64,000 nucleotides of DNA from Begonia masoniana (GCA_022432975.1 CM039509.1:5643043-5707042), one strand, 5' to 3'. Positions 10,900-23,124 are shown, counted from the stretch's first letter. The notes: generated from the sequence alone by a model not told the origin. Made by a program: numbers and translations.

Positions 10900-12037
10900 T
10901 GGTTAGCTTAGAGTGATTTAAGCTTTATGTATTTTGATGATGAGTACTCTAAATGTGATTAAATTATATCTAAGTTGTTTATTGATTTAATATTTGGAAA
11001 TACTCTTGATAAGTGGTATTTGATTATTCTAACAAGTATGTTTAAGTCTTCTCGATTAATGATCAAGTTCATAGGACTTAGATAAAAAGTATGGGAAAAT
11101 AGTTTAAGGACCCGAGAGCTCACAGTGCCAACCGAACCAACAAGGTGTCGACTGCACGAACATTTCAAAACTTACAGAGAGCTCGAAGTCTCGACCAACA
11201 TCTTAAAGTGTCATTCACAGAACAATTGAAAAATTATAGAGAGTTCAAGGTGTCGACCGCCTAGACATAGTGTTGGTCGCCTACATATTACAAAAATTAC
11301 AGAGAGAACTTAATATGTCGAACACCCAGACAAAGTGTCGACCGCCAGCATAAAGCAAAATATATTGTGAGCTCAAAGTGTCAACAAGTGCGGTCTATAA
11401 TAGTGATAATCGAGTTGTTGAAATAGTTTGAAAAAGCTCACAATGATCACACAAGTGTCGACCGAGTAACTGTTTTCTAAAGACTCTATAAATAGAAAAA
11501 GGGTGTCTTTGTGCAAAAACACCCAACTTGAGTTGTGAAGGAATCTTCAAGAAAAATCTTTGGAGCGCGGAAGTAGGAAAGATTAGAGGAAACACGTTAA
11601 CAAATTGGTTGCATCTCTCTTTCCTTACCTCCATGATTATTTTATCATAGAATATTGCATATCCAAGTTAATCATTTTGTTTTATAGAAAATATAATATT
11701 TGAGATTGCTAGCCATTAAAATTTAACTAAAAATTTATAAACCTAATTCACCCCTCTTACAAAAGAGTCATTGTAAAGGCATTAATTGTCGCCCAAAAAA
11801 TCAATCAATCGAACCAGAAGCTTGAGTTGGGAAGAAATCTTCAAGTAGAAGCCTTGAGTGCGGACATAGGCAAGAATGATCGAACTGCCAAATTGGTTGC
11901 ATCTCTCTATTCTTACCTCCTCGATTGTTTATCCAAGAATATTGCATATCCAAGTTAATCATTTTAGTTAAAAGGAAATATTATATTTGAGATTGCTAGC
12001 CATTAACATTTAATTAACAATTTATAAACTTAATTCA
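10900..12037. repeat. LTR-like insertion inside an integrase remnant, with internal tandem duplication
   Basis: The stretch interrupts the integrase remnant and begins TGGTTAGCTTAGAG and ends CTTAATTCA. It has a degenerate array with a GTGTCGACC core (11147-11465) and two copies, about 295 bases apart, of a segment from CTTGAGTTG to CTAATTCACCCC (11524-11760, 11819-12041). The ending resembles copia-type LTRs. I found no clear target duplication, so boundaries are approximate. The duplicate is 58781-59918. Confidence 0.6.
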
Positions 12038-12458
12038 CCCCGTTCCCTTTATGGTAATTTCAATCCTATAACACGTTCATCAGTCTTTGCCCAACATGAT
12101 GGCGATCTACACGGTCTTACATATAAAGCCTTGTTTGGTGAAATCCCAATACTGGTATGATAGCTCTTATTATAAATGAACTCCACTAAATGCAAATGGT
12201 TCACCCAACTATCTCTAAAATCCAAAATACATGACTTGGACATGTCCTTGAGAGTGTGAATTGTACGTTCTTATTAACCATCAATTTCAGGATGATGTGC
12301 AGTACTCAAATTTAGCTCGGTGCCCAAAAATTTTTGAAAAACTCTCAAAAATTTTGAAGTGAACCTCATATCTCCGTCTAACACAATACTCAAAAGAATA
12401 CTGTGAAGAGAATAAACATTAGCTATATATAATGTACTCAACCTCGTCAAAGAGAATT
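12038..12458 (-). pseudogene. Tekay-like integrase core remnant (copy A)
   Basis: Minus-strand translation shows FTSKFLRVFQK, LNLSTAHHPE and [17 protein letters not shown], the part of the integrase core running past the last catalytic region, with two adjacent stop codons after HHPEIDG. It is truncated at 12458, where copy B continues into the rest of integrase and pol. Copy A has lost 2,163 bases here. Confidence 0.8.
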
Positions 12459-12930
12459 AAGAAATTTTATAGTTTCTCTATTGTTACACCCATGATATTA
12501 GCAAATGATATTAGCAAATGATGCAAAAGTGAAAGAATTAGTTGCAACCATATCAAATACTACATGAACAACAATATTAAAGAAGGAAATCGTACTTTGA
12601 CTAATACCTTGGCCAGTCTGATCAGGAGCTTCAGCATTGGTAACTGCATACATTATGCTAGTCATTTTCTCCTTTCCTTACTTGTTGCCACCATAACCAC
12701 CCTTTGACGATCTGAGAACTTATCTCACATTCTGGCTTGTAGATCCTGCATGATTGGGATTAGATGCGAAACTATTGGTATCCAACAAGCCTCTGAAAGT
12801 CATTACCTGCAGGCTAATATTGATGTTGATATGTCAGCTTATATCCAACTAGCAAAAGAGCATTAAAAAATCCAAGGCCAGTTCCAAATTTAGGTCTTAA
12901 AGATGTTTTCTGTGTAGATGTAGAATTTGC
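12459..12930 (-). pseudogene. Tekay-like gag remnant (copy A)
   Basis: The sequence matches 62503-62940 in copy B, which reads on the minus strand as the end of gag and the start of protease. A degenerate Cys/His stretch (CYDCHTCEQ, near 13010-12985) may be a zinc knuckle. Frames are broken. It is joined to integrase (12458) by the deletion of protease, RT and RNase H. Confidence 0.65.
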
Positions 12931-13380
12931 TTGAGTATGCCTATGATTCATCAAATAGTTTTTCCTAAATTGTCTAAGTTGTTCACATGTATGACAATCA
13001 TAAAGGCCAGAAGTCCACTAGACTGACAACGAACTCTACTTTGAGTATATCAACCTTTGTTCGAACCATTCCGCTGAATCTTACCACCCACAGTGTGCTA
13101 CTTGATTCCCTTACCTTTAACCAGATTGTTCCTATAAATGTGACGTGCTTCAAGTTGGGAAAATGAAATAGAAGCACAAATGTCATAAACGGTTGAAACA
13201 GATTTTTGGCCAAAAATGGCTAACTTCTAGAAAGCACAGCTCCTTCAAGGAGACTCCAATAAAGCTAAAATTTTAACACAAACTTACCCATGATGTTTGT
13301 AACTACCCTCCAAATTTTAGAGGCAAAATCGCTAGGAATGAAAAGTTATGGAAGAAATAGTGCACGTTCGTCCGAAAATT
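12931..13380. other. Degenerate retroelement sequence, unassigned
   Basis: No supportable gene. The left part probably continues the gag remnant on the minus strand. Homology to copy B is lost beyond about 12885. The rest has no motif I recognise. Confidence 0.5.
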
Positions 13381-14109
13381 GATCAACAGCACCTTCTCGG
13401 GGCTTGGCTCTCTTTTGATGAAGAACACTCGGCCTTGCTTGGATGAGAGCTTTGTGCACCCTTGCTAAATGTTCTAACTTTAGAGAAGAGGTAGAGGAGG
13501 GCAATACAAAAGGATTCCACCACACTCACAAAGGTGGAAACCACACACAACAGATACAACTCACCGAAGATGTGTGGCTGCTTGATGCTCGGAGCTTCAA
13601 GCTTTGAAGAAGAAAACTTCAATTGTTTTGATTCAAAATGTGTTGCCTTCCAGCAAATTAAGGTTCACATGATCACCCAACAAGAAGGAGAAAAAGGGAA
13701 GGTTGTTTGGTTAAGTCACCTAGCCAAGCACAAGCTTGCCTTGCCAATTTTGGCAACATCCTTCCTCTCTCGAAATGTCACTTTCAAGTGGTCTATTCTT
13801 CCACAAAACATAGCCCTAAGAGGCCTCTAATGTCACAAATGTTCAGCCATCATACACATATAAGAAAATTAAACAAATTTTTAGAAACAAAAGCTAAACA
13901 TAAAGGATTACATCACTTTGTCCCAAGGAAAACATCATTTCCTCCTTCAAACTTGGTTAAGTCAAGGGGGGGCTCCCATGATGACAAATGAAATAGCTTC
14001 TCTATGTCTTGTGAATTAAGGTTTCATCTCTAATTGGTTTCTTAAAGAGTTACCTACAAAAATTAGCACACAAGTTAGATAAAGTTTCTATTCGTGACCG
14101 AGTTGTTGC
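13381..14109 (-). repeat. CRM-like LTR and 3' flank
   Basis: Follows the integrase end of the minus-strand remnant at 14110-14570. It resembles 26311-26705 and 35651-36056 (TCACTTTCAAGTGGTC, then ACATCACTTTGTCCCAAG and ACCTACAAAAATTAGCACAC), supporting a repeated LTR/3' region. No gene is visible and LTR ends were not resolved. Confidence 0.55.
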
Positions 14110-14570
14110 TCATCTTGGCACATTATCCTCCTCGGGTGGTTGAGGATTTGACCTCAAACCTAAATGGGTGCCCTCCTTTTCTTTTTCCTCTTCCCCAAAG
14201 TAAGCGGATAGGTCTCGAACGTTAAAGATAGCCGAAACTCTATATTCTCTCTGCAATTCAAGTTTATAGGTGTTGTTGTTTATCCCTTCCACTATCTTAA
14301 ATGGACCATCGGTTTGAAGGTGGAAGGATATGCTAAATAGCAATTTGATACTCAAATTACTCCATAGCATTTTTCAAAATGAACATAAGAGCTTGGTGTC
14401 CCTATCTGAAATGATGAACCTTGGAATTCCATGTATGCAGATCACTTCCTTGAAATATAATTTGGCTACGTGCATGGAATCATCCATCTTGGAACCAGCT
14501 ACAAAATGAGCAATCTTTGAGAATCAGTGCACTACTACAAGTGAATTTTGCATAACTCTTCCATCTTATC
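14110..14570 (-). pseudogene. CRM-like integrase with internal deletion
   Basis: Minus-strand reading gives SKIAHFVAGSK, HGIPRFIISDRDTK and FHLQTDG from the integrase core, then directly GPFKIVEGINNN and the LRSNPQ-type tail of the C-terminus. The roughly 150 residues normally between TDG and GPFK are missing. GATGG-like microhomology at the joint suggests deletion by end-joining or template slippage. Upstream, RT and RNase H are also missing, since protease sequence begins at about 14571. Confidence 0.8.
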
Positions 14571-15830
14571 TCAACATAACATGATGATTATAGGGCTTCC
14601 CTCTAGACGAGACTTTCCTAACTCCTTCATAGACATGAAAATGGTGGATTTGGCCTTTCCCTGCTTCCTTAATTCATCATCTAGAGCCACTTGATCCGGC
14701 TTCAGTGGAGCAAGCTTAATTCCTTTTCCTCTAAACTTAAAAGAATAAAGGTTAGAGTATCCATCATGAAACACTCTCTTATCATATTGCCACGATCTTC
14801 TCAATAAGAGGTGACTAGCATTCATTGGCACCAGGTCACAAAGGACCTTGTCCTTGTATCCTCCAATTTAAAACTATACGCTTACTTGCTTTGAGACTTT
14901 GATATCTTCCCGGTCACTCAACCATCTTAACTTGTAAGGGCTAGGGTGTAGGGTAGTATCTAACCCTAGCTTGTCCATAAGATCACAAGAAGCCAAATTA
15001 GTACAACCTCCTCCATCGATGATGAGAGAGCAAACTTTTTCTATGATCAAGTATCGCCTGTGGAAGATGTTTTCCCTTTGATACTCTTCATGGTTGGCTT
15101 GAGATGTTAGGACTCTTCGTATAACTATCAATAGTGGTCCTTCTTGAGCATAGCAAACTTCTTCTTGAGCCACCACATCTTTACTAGAATTTTCTACCAA
15201 CTCATCTTCACTCAGCACTCCATTGGTCACTTCTCTAAGGACCATGATCCGCTTGTTGGGACATGGGAAAGCAATATGCCCCAATTCAATGCATTTAAAG
15301 CATTTGATCTCTCTTGTTCTTTGCCGAGTGGTTTCTTCTACCATCTTTTTGTCCTCTATCCCCTTCATAGGATAGCTCTTCACATTAGGACTCTTCTCTT
15401 CTATTATGGATGGCGGTTTATAAGGACTTGTATTTTTTTGGAAAAAATGATCACCGGCCCCTTTTCCCTTTCTTTTCAATTACCTTTCTACCTCCAAAGC
15501 AATTTGAATGACAACATCCATTGATTCAAAAGCTTGCAATTCCACAACATCTCCAATCTCTCTATTCAAACCTCTTATAAACCTTGCAATAACTTGCTCC
15601 ACGTGTTCTTCCAATCCATTCCTAATTTTGAGTGTCTTAACCTCGGTAAGATACTCTTCCATCGATGATGCATCTTGCTTCAAGTTTTGCATTTGTAAAA
15701 AGAGCGCTTGCTTATAGTGGCTCGGTACAAACCTCTTTCTCATTAAGGATTTCATAAACCTCCATGTCAAAACATCCTCATCATTCTCTCGTCTTCTTTG
15801 AGCCTTTAAATTATCTCCCTATAAACTAGC
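14571..15830 (-). pseudogene. CRM-like gag and protease
   Basis: Three adjacent minus-strand frames (15770-15480, 15479-14874, 14831-14571) give gag (RRFMKSL-like region, MEEYLTEVKTL), a zinc knuckle (CFKCIELGHIAFPCPNKR), protease with a degenerate active site (IIDGGGCTNLAS), and the LLLRRSWQYDKRV block. The arrangement is that of CRM-like gag-pol. Frame changes occur near 15480 and 14850. Confidence 0.82.
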
Positions 15831-15849
15831 ATAACCGGTTAATTCTAAA

Positions 15850-16870
15850 CACCTTACTAAAATCTGGAAGTGCTAGTACAGGTGAATGACATAACTTGTC
15901 CTTAATCATCTCAAAGCTTTGTTGACAAGGTGTGGTCTATACAAATTCTTTTTCTTTCTTGGTGCAGTCAATTTGTGGTGCAACTATTGAGTTAAAATCT
16001 TTTATAAACGTCCTACAAAATGAGGCTAATCCATGGAAGCTATGGACTTCTGATATTCCATTAGGGGTGGGTCAATCCTTAATGACCTTGATCTTATCAT
16101 CACCAGCATCTATTTCATCTTTGGAAATGATAAACACTAAAAAATACACCATGCTTGTGCGAATGAGCACTTGCTTAAGTTACGGTATAGCTTGGCTTTC
16201 TTAAGGGTTTAAAAAAAGAACACTAAGGTGGTTAAGATAATGGGAAAGGTCAAAACTATACACCAATATGTCATCGAAGTAGACGACAATGAATTTTCTT
16301 AGGAAATCTTTAAGTACGTGGTGCATTAAACGCATGAATATACTAGGGTCATTTGATAGCCTGAATGGCATTACCATCCATTCAAACATCCCATACTTGG
16401 TCTTGAAGGTTGTCTTCCATTCGTCACATTTTTTCATCCTTATTTAGTGATAATCACTTTTGAGGTCCACTTTTGAGAAAATCGTTGCTCCACTGAGCTC
16501 ATCCAACATGTCCTCAAGCCAGGAATGGGAAATCTATACTTAATCGTGATTTGGTTAATGGCTCAGCTATCAACACATATTCTCATAGTTTCGTCCTTCT
16601 TTGGAACTAACAATGTTGGCACGACACATGGGCTCATTGATTCCCTTATATAACCCTTATCCAATAACTCGTGCACTTGGTCTTGTAGTTTCTTGGTCTC
16701 CTAGGGGTTCATCTTATATGTTGGTCGGTTTAGCAATACAGCGCCGAGTTGTAAATCTATTTGATGTTCTATCCACCGCAAGAGTGGTAATCCTTGGGGT
16801 AACACTTCAGGAAAAACATCTTGGAACTGCTTGAGTAAGTTTTGTACGACTATAGGTATAACTCCTAGTT
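15850..16870 (-). pseudogene. CRM-like reverse transcriptase and start of RNase H
   Basis: Minus-strand translation, with stops and frameshifts, shows FPEVLPQGLP, IRESMSPC, PKKD, ICVDS, then an open part (16437-16201) with KTKYGMFEWMVMPF and YFDDIL, then [11 protein letters not shown]. The YFDD catalytic box is intact but the frame is not. The remnant directly abuts the gag start of another copy near 15830-15850, so this is a rearranged mosaic, not one element. Confidence 0.8.
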
Positions 16871-18125
16871 CTAAAATCTTATCTCAGAATAATACCATAA
16901 TCAAAGGTTCTCCTCTAAACACAGAGCTTCTAACTCTTTCTTGATCATGTTATGGTCTAGCCCAGCAAAGGTCACTAGAACACAAGAAAATATCGTTAGT
17001 TCTCTTGGTGCTCGGCCAAGCCAAGGAGACCTCAAATGATGGCCAAAGTTGAACAAGCAATATAGCTCTAAATGTAACAAAAATTTATGTGATGCTTGTG
17101 TTATGAGTGAGATGTGTGACTATGGAAGATGTGGTCTAAATAGCTTAAGGGAAAGAAGATGTGCAACAAAACCTCAAGTCGGCCGATAAGCAATATTTTT
17201 TGGCTTTCGGCAAAATATTCTTTCCAAGGAAAGAATCTCAACTTGGAGGAACCGATTTGGCCACTCCCTACTTGTTTCCAACTCTCAAAAGAGTGGAGAG
17301 GGAAGGTGGAAAATGAGATCCTTGCAAGCAACCGTGCTTGAAGGAAATGGAGGTGCAACTCCCTCGGTTATGTGCAACCGAGACACTTATCTTGAAGCTT
17401 CACTTCATGGGGTTTTTTCCTTAAAGGAAACAGCTGATATTCTCATTTCAACAACAACTATTTACATACAATAATAGCCATGCATTTATAGACCTAAGTG
17501 GCTTAGGGTTTAGTGATCAAAAGTGGGCTCAAAGGACCGTTGGAGCTTGGCCATGTGTTCGGCCAAAGGGGGAGATTTGGGCGGCCAAGATGTCTTTTCT
17601 TTAAGTTTATCAAAGGCCAACTGAAAGCCAAGTCAATGATCCATGTTTTCTCCTAAAGTGGTAAGGGCAACAAGCATCTTCAAGGGGCAGCTCTTGGTAT
17701 GGCCAAATCGGGTAAATTGGATGCTTCATCTCGGACATTGATCTTGGCGCGCGCGCGGCCGAGCTTCTCATGCAAGCATGCAAATTCCAAGCACTTCATG
17801 TCAGTTAAACCGAAACCAAGCCACCTTCTATCCTAGCATACATCTAACCCTAAATGCCCAACATGCATGTATAAAAATAATTGTCACAAAAAAAGCCAAT
17901 GTTTGCCGAGTAAGTGTTCAAAATAAAAAGGCTGCATAAATTCATGCTCGAGAAGACAAATTCCCATGTGAGCTTCTTGATCTTCCATCCTTGTCTTCCA
18001 TGCAATGACGTGCCTTGGTTGGTCCATGTCTTTAGCTTCAACCTCCCACTTTAAGTCTCCAAAGGTGTACTCCAAGCTTTCACATAATTCATTTCCTGCA
18101 AAAGAGAAAGTGTGTGAGAACATAA
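16871..18125 (-). repeat. CRM-like LTR region between pol fragments
   Basis: The stretch 17100-17980 resembles the LTR-like sequence at 8538-9326. Minus-strand GDLKWEVEAKDMDQ (near 18060-18000) is similar to NLKWEPNPIDMDK at the end of the 9327-9767 frame, so this is the 3' end of a CRM-like element. A CGCGCGCGCG run is at about 17748-17757. No gene is supported. Confidence 0.55.
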
Positions 18126-18411
18126 GTTAGATAAAATGTGTTCTCGGGCTTGGGATCTTGTGACGGGCCTATGGGGCACATCAGGTCATGAAAAGGTTTG
18201 CCTTGTTTTTCTCTTCCTTCGTAACTTCATCATCTTTAGCTATTTGTTTGGGTGTTAATGGTGCTAACTTGAACGTTTTACCACCGAACTTTAATGAGTA
18301 GTAGCTTGTATAACCATCGTGAGTCACTTTTTAATCAAATTGCCAAGGTCAACCTAAGAGTAAAAAGCTCGCACTCATTGGCACAACATTGTATAGCACT
18401 GTGTGACGACC
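18126..18411 (-). pseudogene. CRM-like protease/RT linker, left of the insertion
   Basis: Minus-strand translation gives the ASFLLLG.PWQFD block, HDGYTSYYSLKFGGK and LAPLTPKQIA, as in the protease-RT linker. It continues the protease at 23125-23300. The two halves join across the insertion at 18412-23124 through the CACTG target duplication. Confidence 0.8.
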
Positions 18412-20082
18412 CCAACCCAATCAGGGCCGTCACAGCTTAGCCATGACGTAATCTTAACTTAAGACCTCGTAAGTTCACATAAAATTTGTCATTTTTACTC
18501 ACACTCTAATAATAAAACAAATATAAACAAATGACCCACCTCAAACGACCCTTTAGAATCTACTTAGACTTAAACATGTTGGGCGTAAAGTTCGTCGACT
18601 TTTAAAACATTAAAACAAGGTTAAAACTATTTTTTATTAAAATGTCGACTCGATTTTTGGGCCCTTAAAATACTTGGGGGTCTCTCGTAAAATACGTTTA
18701 AAAAGTATCATAAAAGATTTGGTCGAAACGTGTTTTGAAAACTCAACTTTTAAAAAATTTTCATGTTGGGTCATGTGTGGCGCGCGCGCAGCACCATGGG
18801 CGCGCGCGTCGCCCAGACAACGCCACACAGCGTGCGTTCGCCACGCGCCACACGATGTATGGCCTTAAGGGTCGGAAACCTAGCATCCACTTACTTAGCG
18901 TCCTTAGCAATGTCGAGCACCGTCTTGAAAGCTTGGGTTATCTAAGGCATTTCATAACACGTCATTAGTATCAACCTTAATTCATCAAATTCAAAACCAA
19001 ATGAAACCCCGAGCTAAGACAATTTTTTTCAAAAACTCCAATTAACTTCATTCAGGCATTTTGTCTAGCAATTCGCACTCAAGATTACACAACTTCCATT
19101 AATGGATATCTCAACATCCAACAACTACCAAATTTTCACCCTATACCATCCACCATCATAATTTCACTCTAATCTATCAACTATAAACATAAAAACAGTA
19201 AAACTATGGTTATACTTAGCATAATCCTACAATTTCACAAAATCTATCAAAACCATAACAAAATACAACCATAAAACCCAAAACTAAAGGTCCAAAACAT
19301 ATGCATCTTACCTAGAGCGTCGATAGGGGAGGAAAAATTGAAGAAGAATCGCCAGAGGAGAGAGTGTTGATCGGCGTTGGAGAAGTGGCGTGAGAGGAGG
19401 AGAGAAATGTCGCCAAGGAGAGAACTCACGTAGGAGAAGGGGGAGGGGATTTTAGGTTTTATTAAATTTTTGACTTTGTAAATTACTTAATTGTCCTCCC
19501 CTTAATTCTTTACTTAATTCGTTAATTAACCTATCTATTTGGTTTCTCTGAAATTTTCATATTTCTCCAAATATTCCAATTTATTCATAGGGTTCTAATG
19601 AATTTTCCTGTTCGCAAAACGGGTATAAATTACTATTTTTACGAATCAAAACACTATAGTGGAAAAACCGAAACTCGGCGTTACGCTATCAATTTAAATT
19701 TCTAAAAAGTTCCTCATTCCTCTAAAATCTTCATAATTTTCTAGGGCTCTAATAATGTTACGTCCCCTAATTTTACCTTTTAACTATTCCTAAAAATCTC
19801 GTAAAAATTTAAACTTTTACTTCAGTCCCTTAGTCGTGTTCATTTTAAAGACGATAAACTTTGTTTAGCGGAAGACGTACCATGTGTAGAACCCTCATAT
19901 TAAAATTTTACTCAATTGAGATAAAGGCTAAATAGCAAACATGGGTTCGGTCGACGTAACCTTCGGTTGACGCAACCATCACGTGCCACTGTCTCAGCCC
20001 AACTACAGAAAAGAATCGGTCGATGAACTGCCTTTGGCAGACAACCCTTCCTCTCGGGTTTCGATCGACGTCCTGAACTTAC

Positions 20083-20715
20083 TGGAATTCATTTCCTTCC
20101 AATCGGTCAATATCAACACTGGCCAAAATCGATCGATGTCAACACTGGCCAAAATCGGTCGATGTCAACACTGACCAAAATCGGTCGATGTGAACACTGA
20201 CCAAAATCGGTCGATGTCAACAATGACCAAAATCGGTCGATGTCAACAATGACCAAAATCGGTCGATGTCAACAATGACCAAAATCGGTCGATGTCAACA
20301 ATGACCAAAATCGGTCGATGTCAACAATGACCAAAATCGGTCGATGTCAACAATGACCAAAATCGGTCGATGTCAACAATGACCAAAATCGGTCGATGTC
20401 AACAATGACCAAAATCGGTCGATGTCAACAATGACCAAAATCGGTCGATGTCAACAATGACCAAAATCGGTCGATGTCAACAATGACCAAAATCGGTCGA
20501 TGTCAACAATGACCAAAATCGGTCGATGTCAACAATGACCAAAATCGGTCGATGTCAACAATGACCAAAATCGGTCAATATCAACACTGGCCAAAATCGA
20601 TCGATGTCAACACTGGCCAAAATCGGTCGATGTCAACACTGACCAAAATCGGTCGATTGAACACTGACCAAAATCGGTCGATGTCAACAATGACCAAAAT
20701 CGGTCGACGTGACCT
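20083..20715. repeat. 26-bp minisatellite (AATCGGTCGATGTCAAC core), about 23 copies
   Basis: A 26-base unit repeats head to tail. The middle (20212-20570) is nearly homogeneous, while both ends carry variant units. The variant block at 20103 (GGTCAATATCAACACTGGCC and following) recurs at 20571, 468 bases or 18 units later. Short open frames here are by-products. Confidence 0.93.
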
Positions 20716-20725
20716 CTGTAATGAG

Positions 20726-20974
20726 ATCGGTCGACGACACTTGGCTAAATTTCCTCAAAATGACTCTAATATACTGAGGTCGACAACCCCGACCAATTCA
20801 CACTTATAATCGGTCGACGAAACTTAGCTAAATTTCCTCAAAATGACTCTAATATGCTGGGGTTGACAACCCCGACCGATTCACACTAAAAATTGGTCGA
20901 CGACACTTGGCTAAATTTCCTCAAAATGACTCTAATATGCTGGGGTCAACAACCCTAACCGATTCACAGTTGAA
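20726..20974. repeat. 83-bp tandem repeat, three copies
   Basis: Copies start at 20726, 20809 and 20892 with ATCGGTCGACGA and share GCTAAATTTCCTCAAAATGA and CTCTAATAT. They abut the 26-bp array and share its GGTCGA motif. Confidence 0.9.
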
Positions 20975-21037
20975 ATCGGTCGAAGTAGCCCCCATCACTA
21001 CACTTAACTTTACTTAGGCTGAATCGTCCACAACATC

Positions 21038-21105
21038 AGCCGATCGATCGCCCCTCTTCTGGCGATCGATCGGCTAACTCTCTGGAAATTGAATTCCAGA
21101 GAGTT
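21038..21105. repeat. Two adjacent perfect hairpins
   Basis: Stem 1: AGCCGATCGATCGCC (21038-21052) pairs with its complement at 21061-21075 across an 8-base loop. Stem 2: AACTCTCTGGAA (21076-21087) pairs with 21094-21105 across 6 bases. No base separates the two hairpins. Confidence 0.9.
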
Positions 21106-23124
21106 GCCCCACCTCCTTCTTCTTCCTTCCTCTTTCCTGCACTGACATCACAATTCTCTTTTCATCTCATTCAATAAAACCCAAAAACCTACTTGAAACA
21201 TATTAGGAAACGTAGGCAAATTTCATAAAGACGAACTGCGTGGATCCATTTAAAACTGAATACATCCCTACGAGTTTAAAATATCCAAGCATATCCACTA
21301 AACTTTCAAAATAAAACCATCACTTAGACATTCTATACATTCATTCACAAAAACTATCTAAATGCCATTTTCCAAATTATTTAACCTATCGTGTCAAAAT
21401 ACCTATACAACCTTTCCCCCACGGGTCAAAATAGCACCGACTGTGCCAGCACACTCCCACAGGCATCCTCCGTCAATCTGCATGCTCGTCAGGTGGAGGG
21501 ACATCATCCTCACCTTGCTCAAAGTCACCTACACCATAGAGACGCCTATGAGATAAATCTCAGTAAATTCTACGTAAATGTCTATGCATGAATATGTATA
21601 TGCAATTTTTCATGAAGGCCGTCCATGTCATTTCATTTTCAGTACGTGTCTGTCTTGGTTATCGGGGCCTTTCTCAGTCAGATGGATAGGGCACATCAAG
21701 CAGGTAGATAGTCCACACCATCTAAAAGGAGGGAGACCCGCTCACCACGGAATGCCAGGTCTGAACCTCTCCCCGAATAACCACCATGTGTTGTTTACTA
21801 TGATCTTTTACTTGCCCTTTCTTTACGTTTCCATTTTTATGAAATCGATGCATAAATCTATTTTTATGACGTTTATAAATCGTGATGCATGACAATTAAA
21901 TACACGACATAAATATAAAAGAATGGATACAATCAAAACCATACAAACATTTCCTAACAAACTAAACCTAACTACCCATCAAAACCATAAAAACACATTC
22001 AACGCACCAACAATCCTCAACAAACAAAACTCGACATATTGTGTAGGCCAATCGGCCACAGTAAGTCACGAGAACTTACCTGTTGTCCGTAGCGCACCGA
22101 GCTCCTTGTTTTGAGCTTTGTCACCTAAGTCAATCCACAACATCCATTGTCAAAACCGGACCTAAACATTCAAACTTCAAAAATTTTCGAAACTCCTAAC
22201 TAAAGAAAATTTCCTAAAATTCTAATTAACCTCTCTCGGACATTTTTTCGAGCAATTTATGCTCACCAATCATAAACCTCCATTAATGGAGGTTTCTAAA
22301 GCTCCACATACCTGAAAATCATAACCTAAACATTTATACTATCTAACTACGTCTAATAATCGCAAATACGGCATTACCTAACCGTTTCTAACAAAACCCA
22401 ACTATTTTTATGAAAATCCTACGAAACCCTAACCGTTAAACAACCTAGAAATTGAGAACTAACGGGCTAAAACTATAGAATCGTACCTAGGATGTTAGTA
22501 GGAGAAGAAAACGTGAAGGAATCGGTTGATCGAAAGAACGTTGGCCGGCGTTTGAAGGAAGTCGCCGTGGAGGAATTGGCGAGGAGAGGAAAACCTCTCT
22601 GGAAAATTTCGTGGGAATGGGGGAGGAAGAGAGAAGAGTTAAGTTTTTATTAAAATTTACTTAGTAATTTACCTTTTTGCCCTTTTAGCTTAATATTCAA
22701 TTATTTCGTTATTTGTTCTACCGATTCGGTTTCTCCAAATTTCATTATTTCACCAGAAATTCTAATTTATTCCTAGGGTTCTAATAAAACTTTCCGTTTG
22801 CAAATCGAGCTCAATTCACTATATTTATGAAAATACCCTTTATAGTGGAAACCGAACACTCGAGCGTTATACTATAAATTTGGATTTCCGAAACTTCTTT
22901 ATTCTTCTAAAAATTCACATTAATCACTAGGGCTCTAACGAAACTTCCCGTTTGTAAAACGGGCTTATTTTACTATATTTACGAAAATGCCATTATGTGA
23001 CGAAAATCTAAAAACTTAAAAATTCGGGTGTTACAAATAAAACCTCCCGCTCGCAAAACGGGCCCATATCTATTATTTACGAGAATGCCCCTAAAGCGAA
23101 AACCCAAAAAACTTGGGTGTTACA

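Larger units (their letters stand above)
18412..23124 (-). mobile_element. 4.7-kb LTR-type insertion with 26-bp minisatellite
   Basis: The insertion begins TGTGACGACCCC and ends GGGTGTTACA, flanked by identical CACTG (18407-18411, 23125-23129) within one protease/RT frame, so both ends are secure. No gag or pol was found. It looks like a very long solo LTR, or two fused LTRs: the stretches 19000-19900 and 22110-23020 resemble each other (TCCATTAATGGA, a 'GAGAAGA..GGCG' leader, CTAGGGTTCTAAT blocks). Ends TGTAACAC/GTCACA on the minus strand resemble the solo LTRs at 36887 and 41882. Confidence 0.8.

Noticed and set aside
10900..12037. Solo LTR with target duplication
   Set aside because: The insertion is clear from the split integrase, but the flanks (ACCAC and CCCCG) do not match, so a target duplication is not claimed.
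13383..13991. Several 79-98-residue frames on both strands
   Set aside because: They lie in LTR-like sequence following an integrase remnant, with no motif, and recur only as fragments elsewhere.
20083..20715. CRISPR-like array
   Set aside because: The 26-bp units are contiguous with no unique spacers, there are no cas genes, and the setting is plant nuclear DNA. It is a minisatellite.
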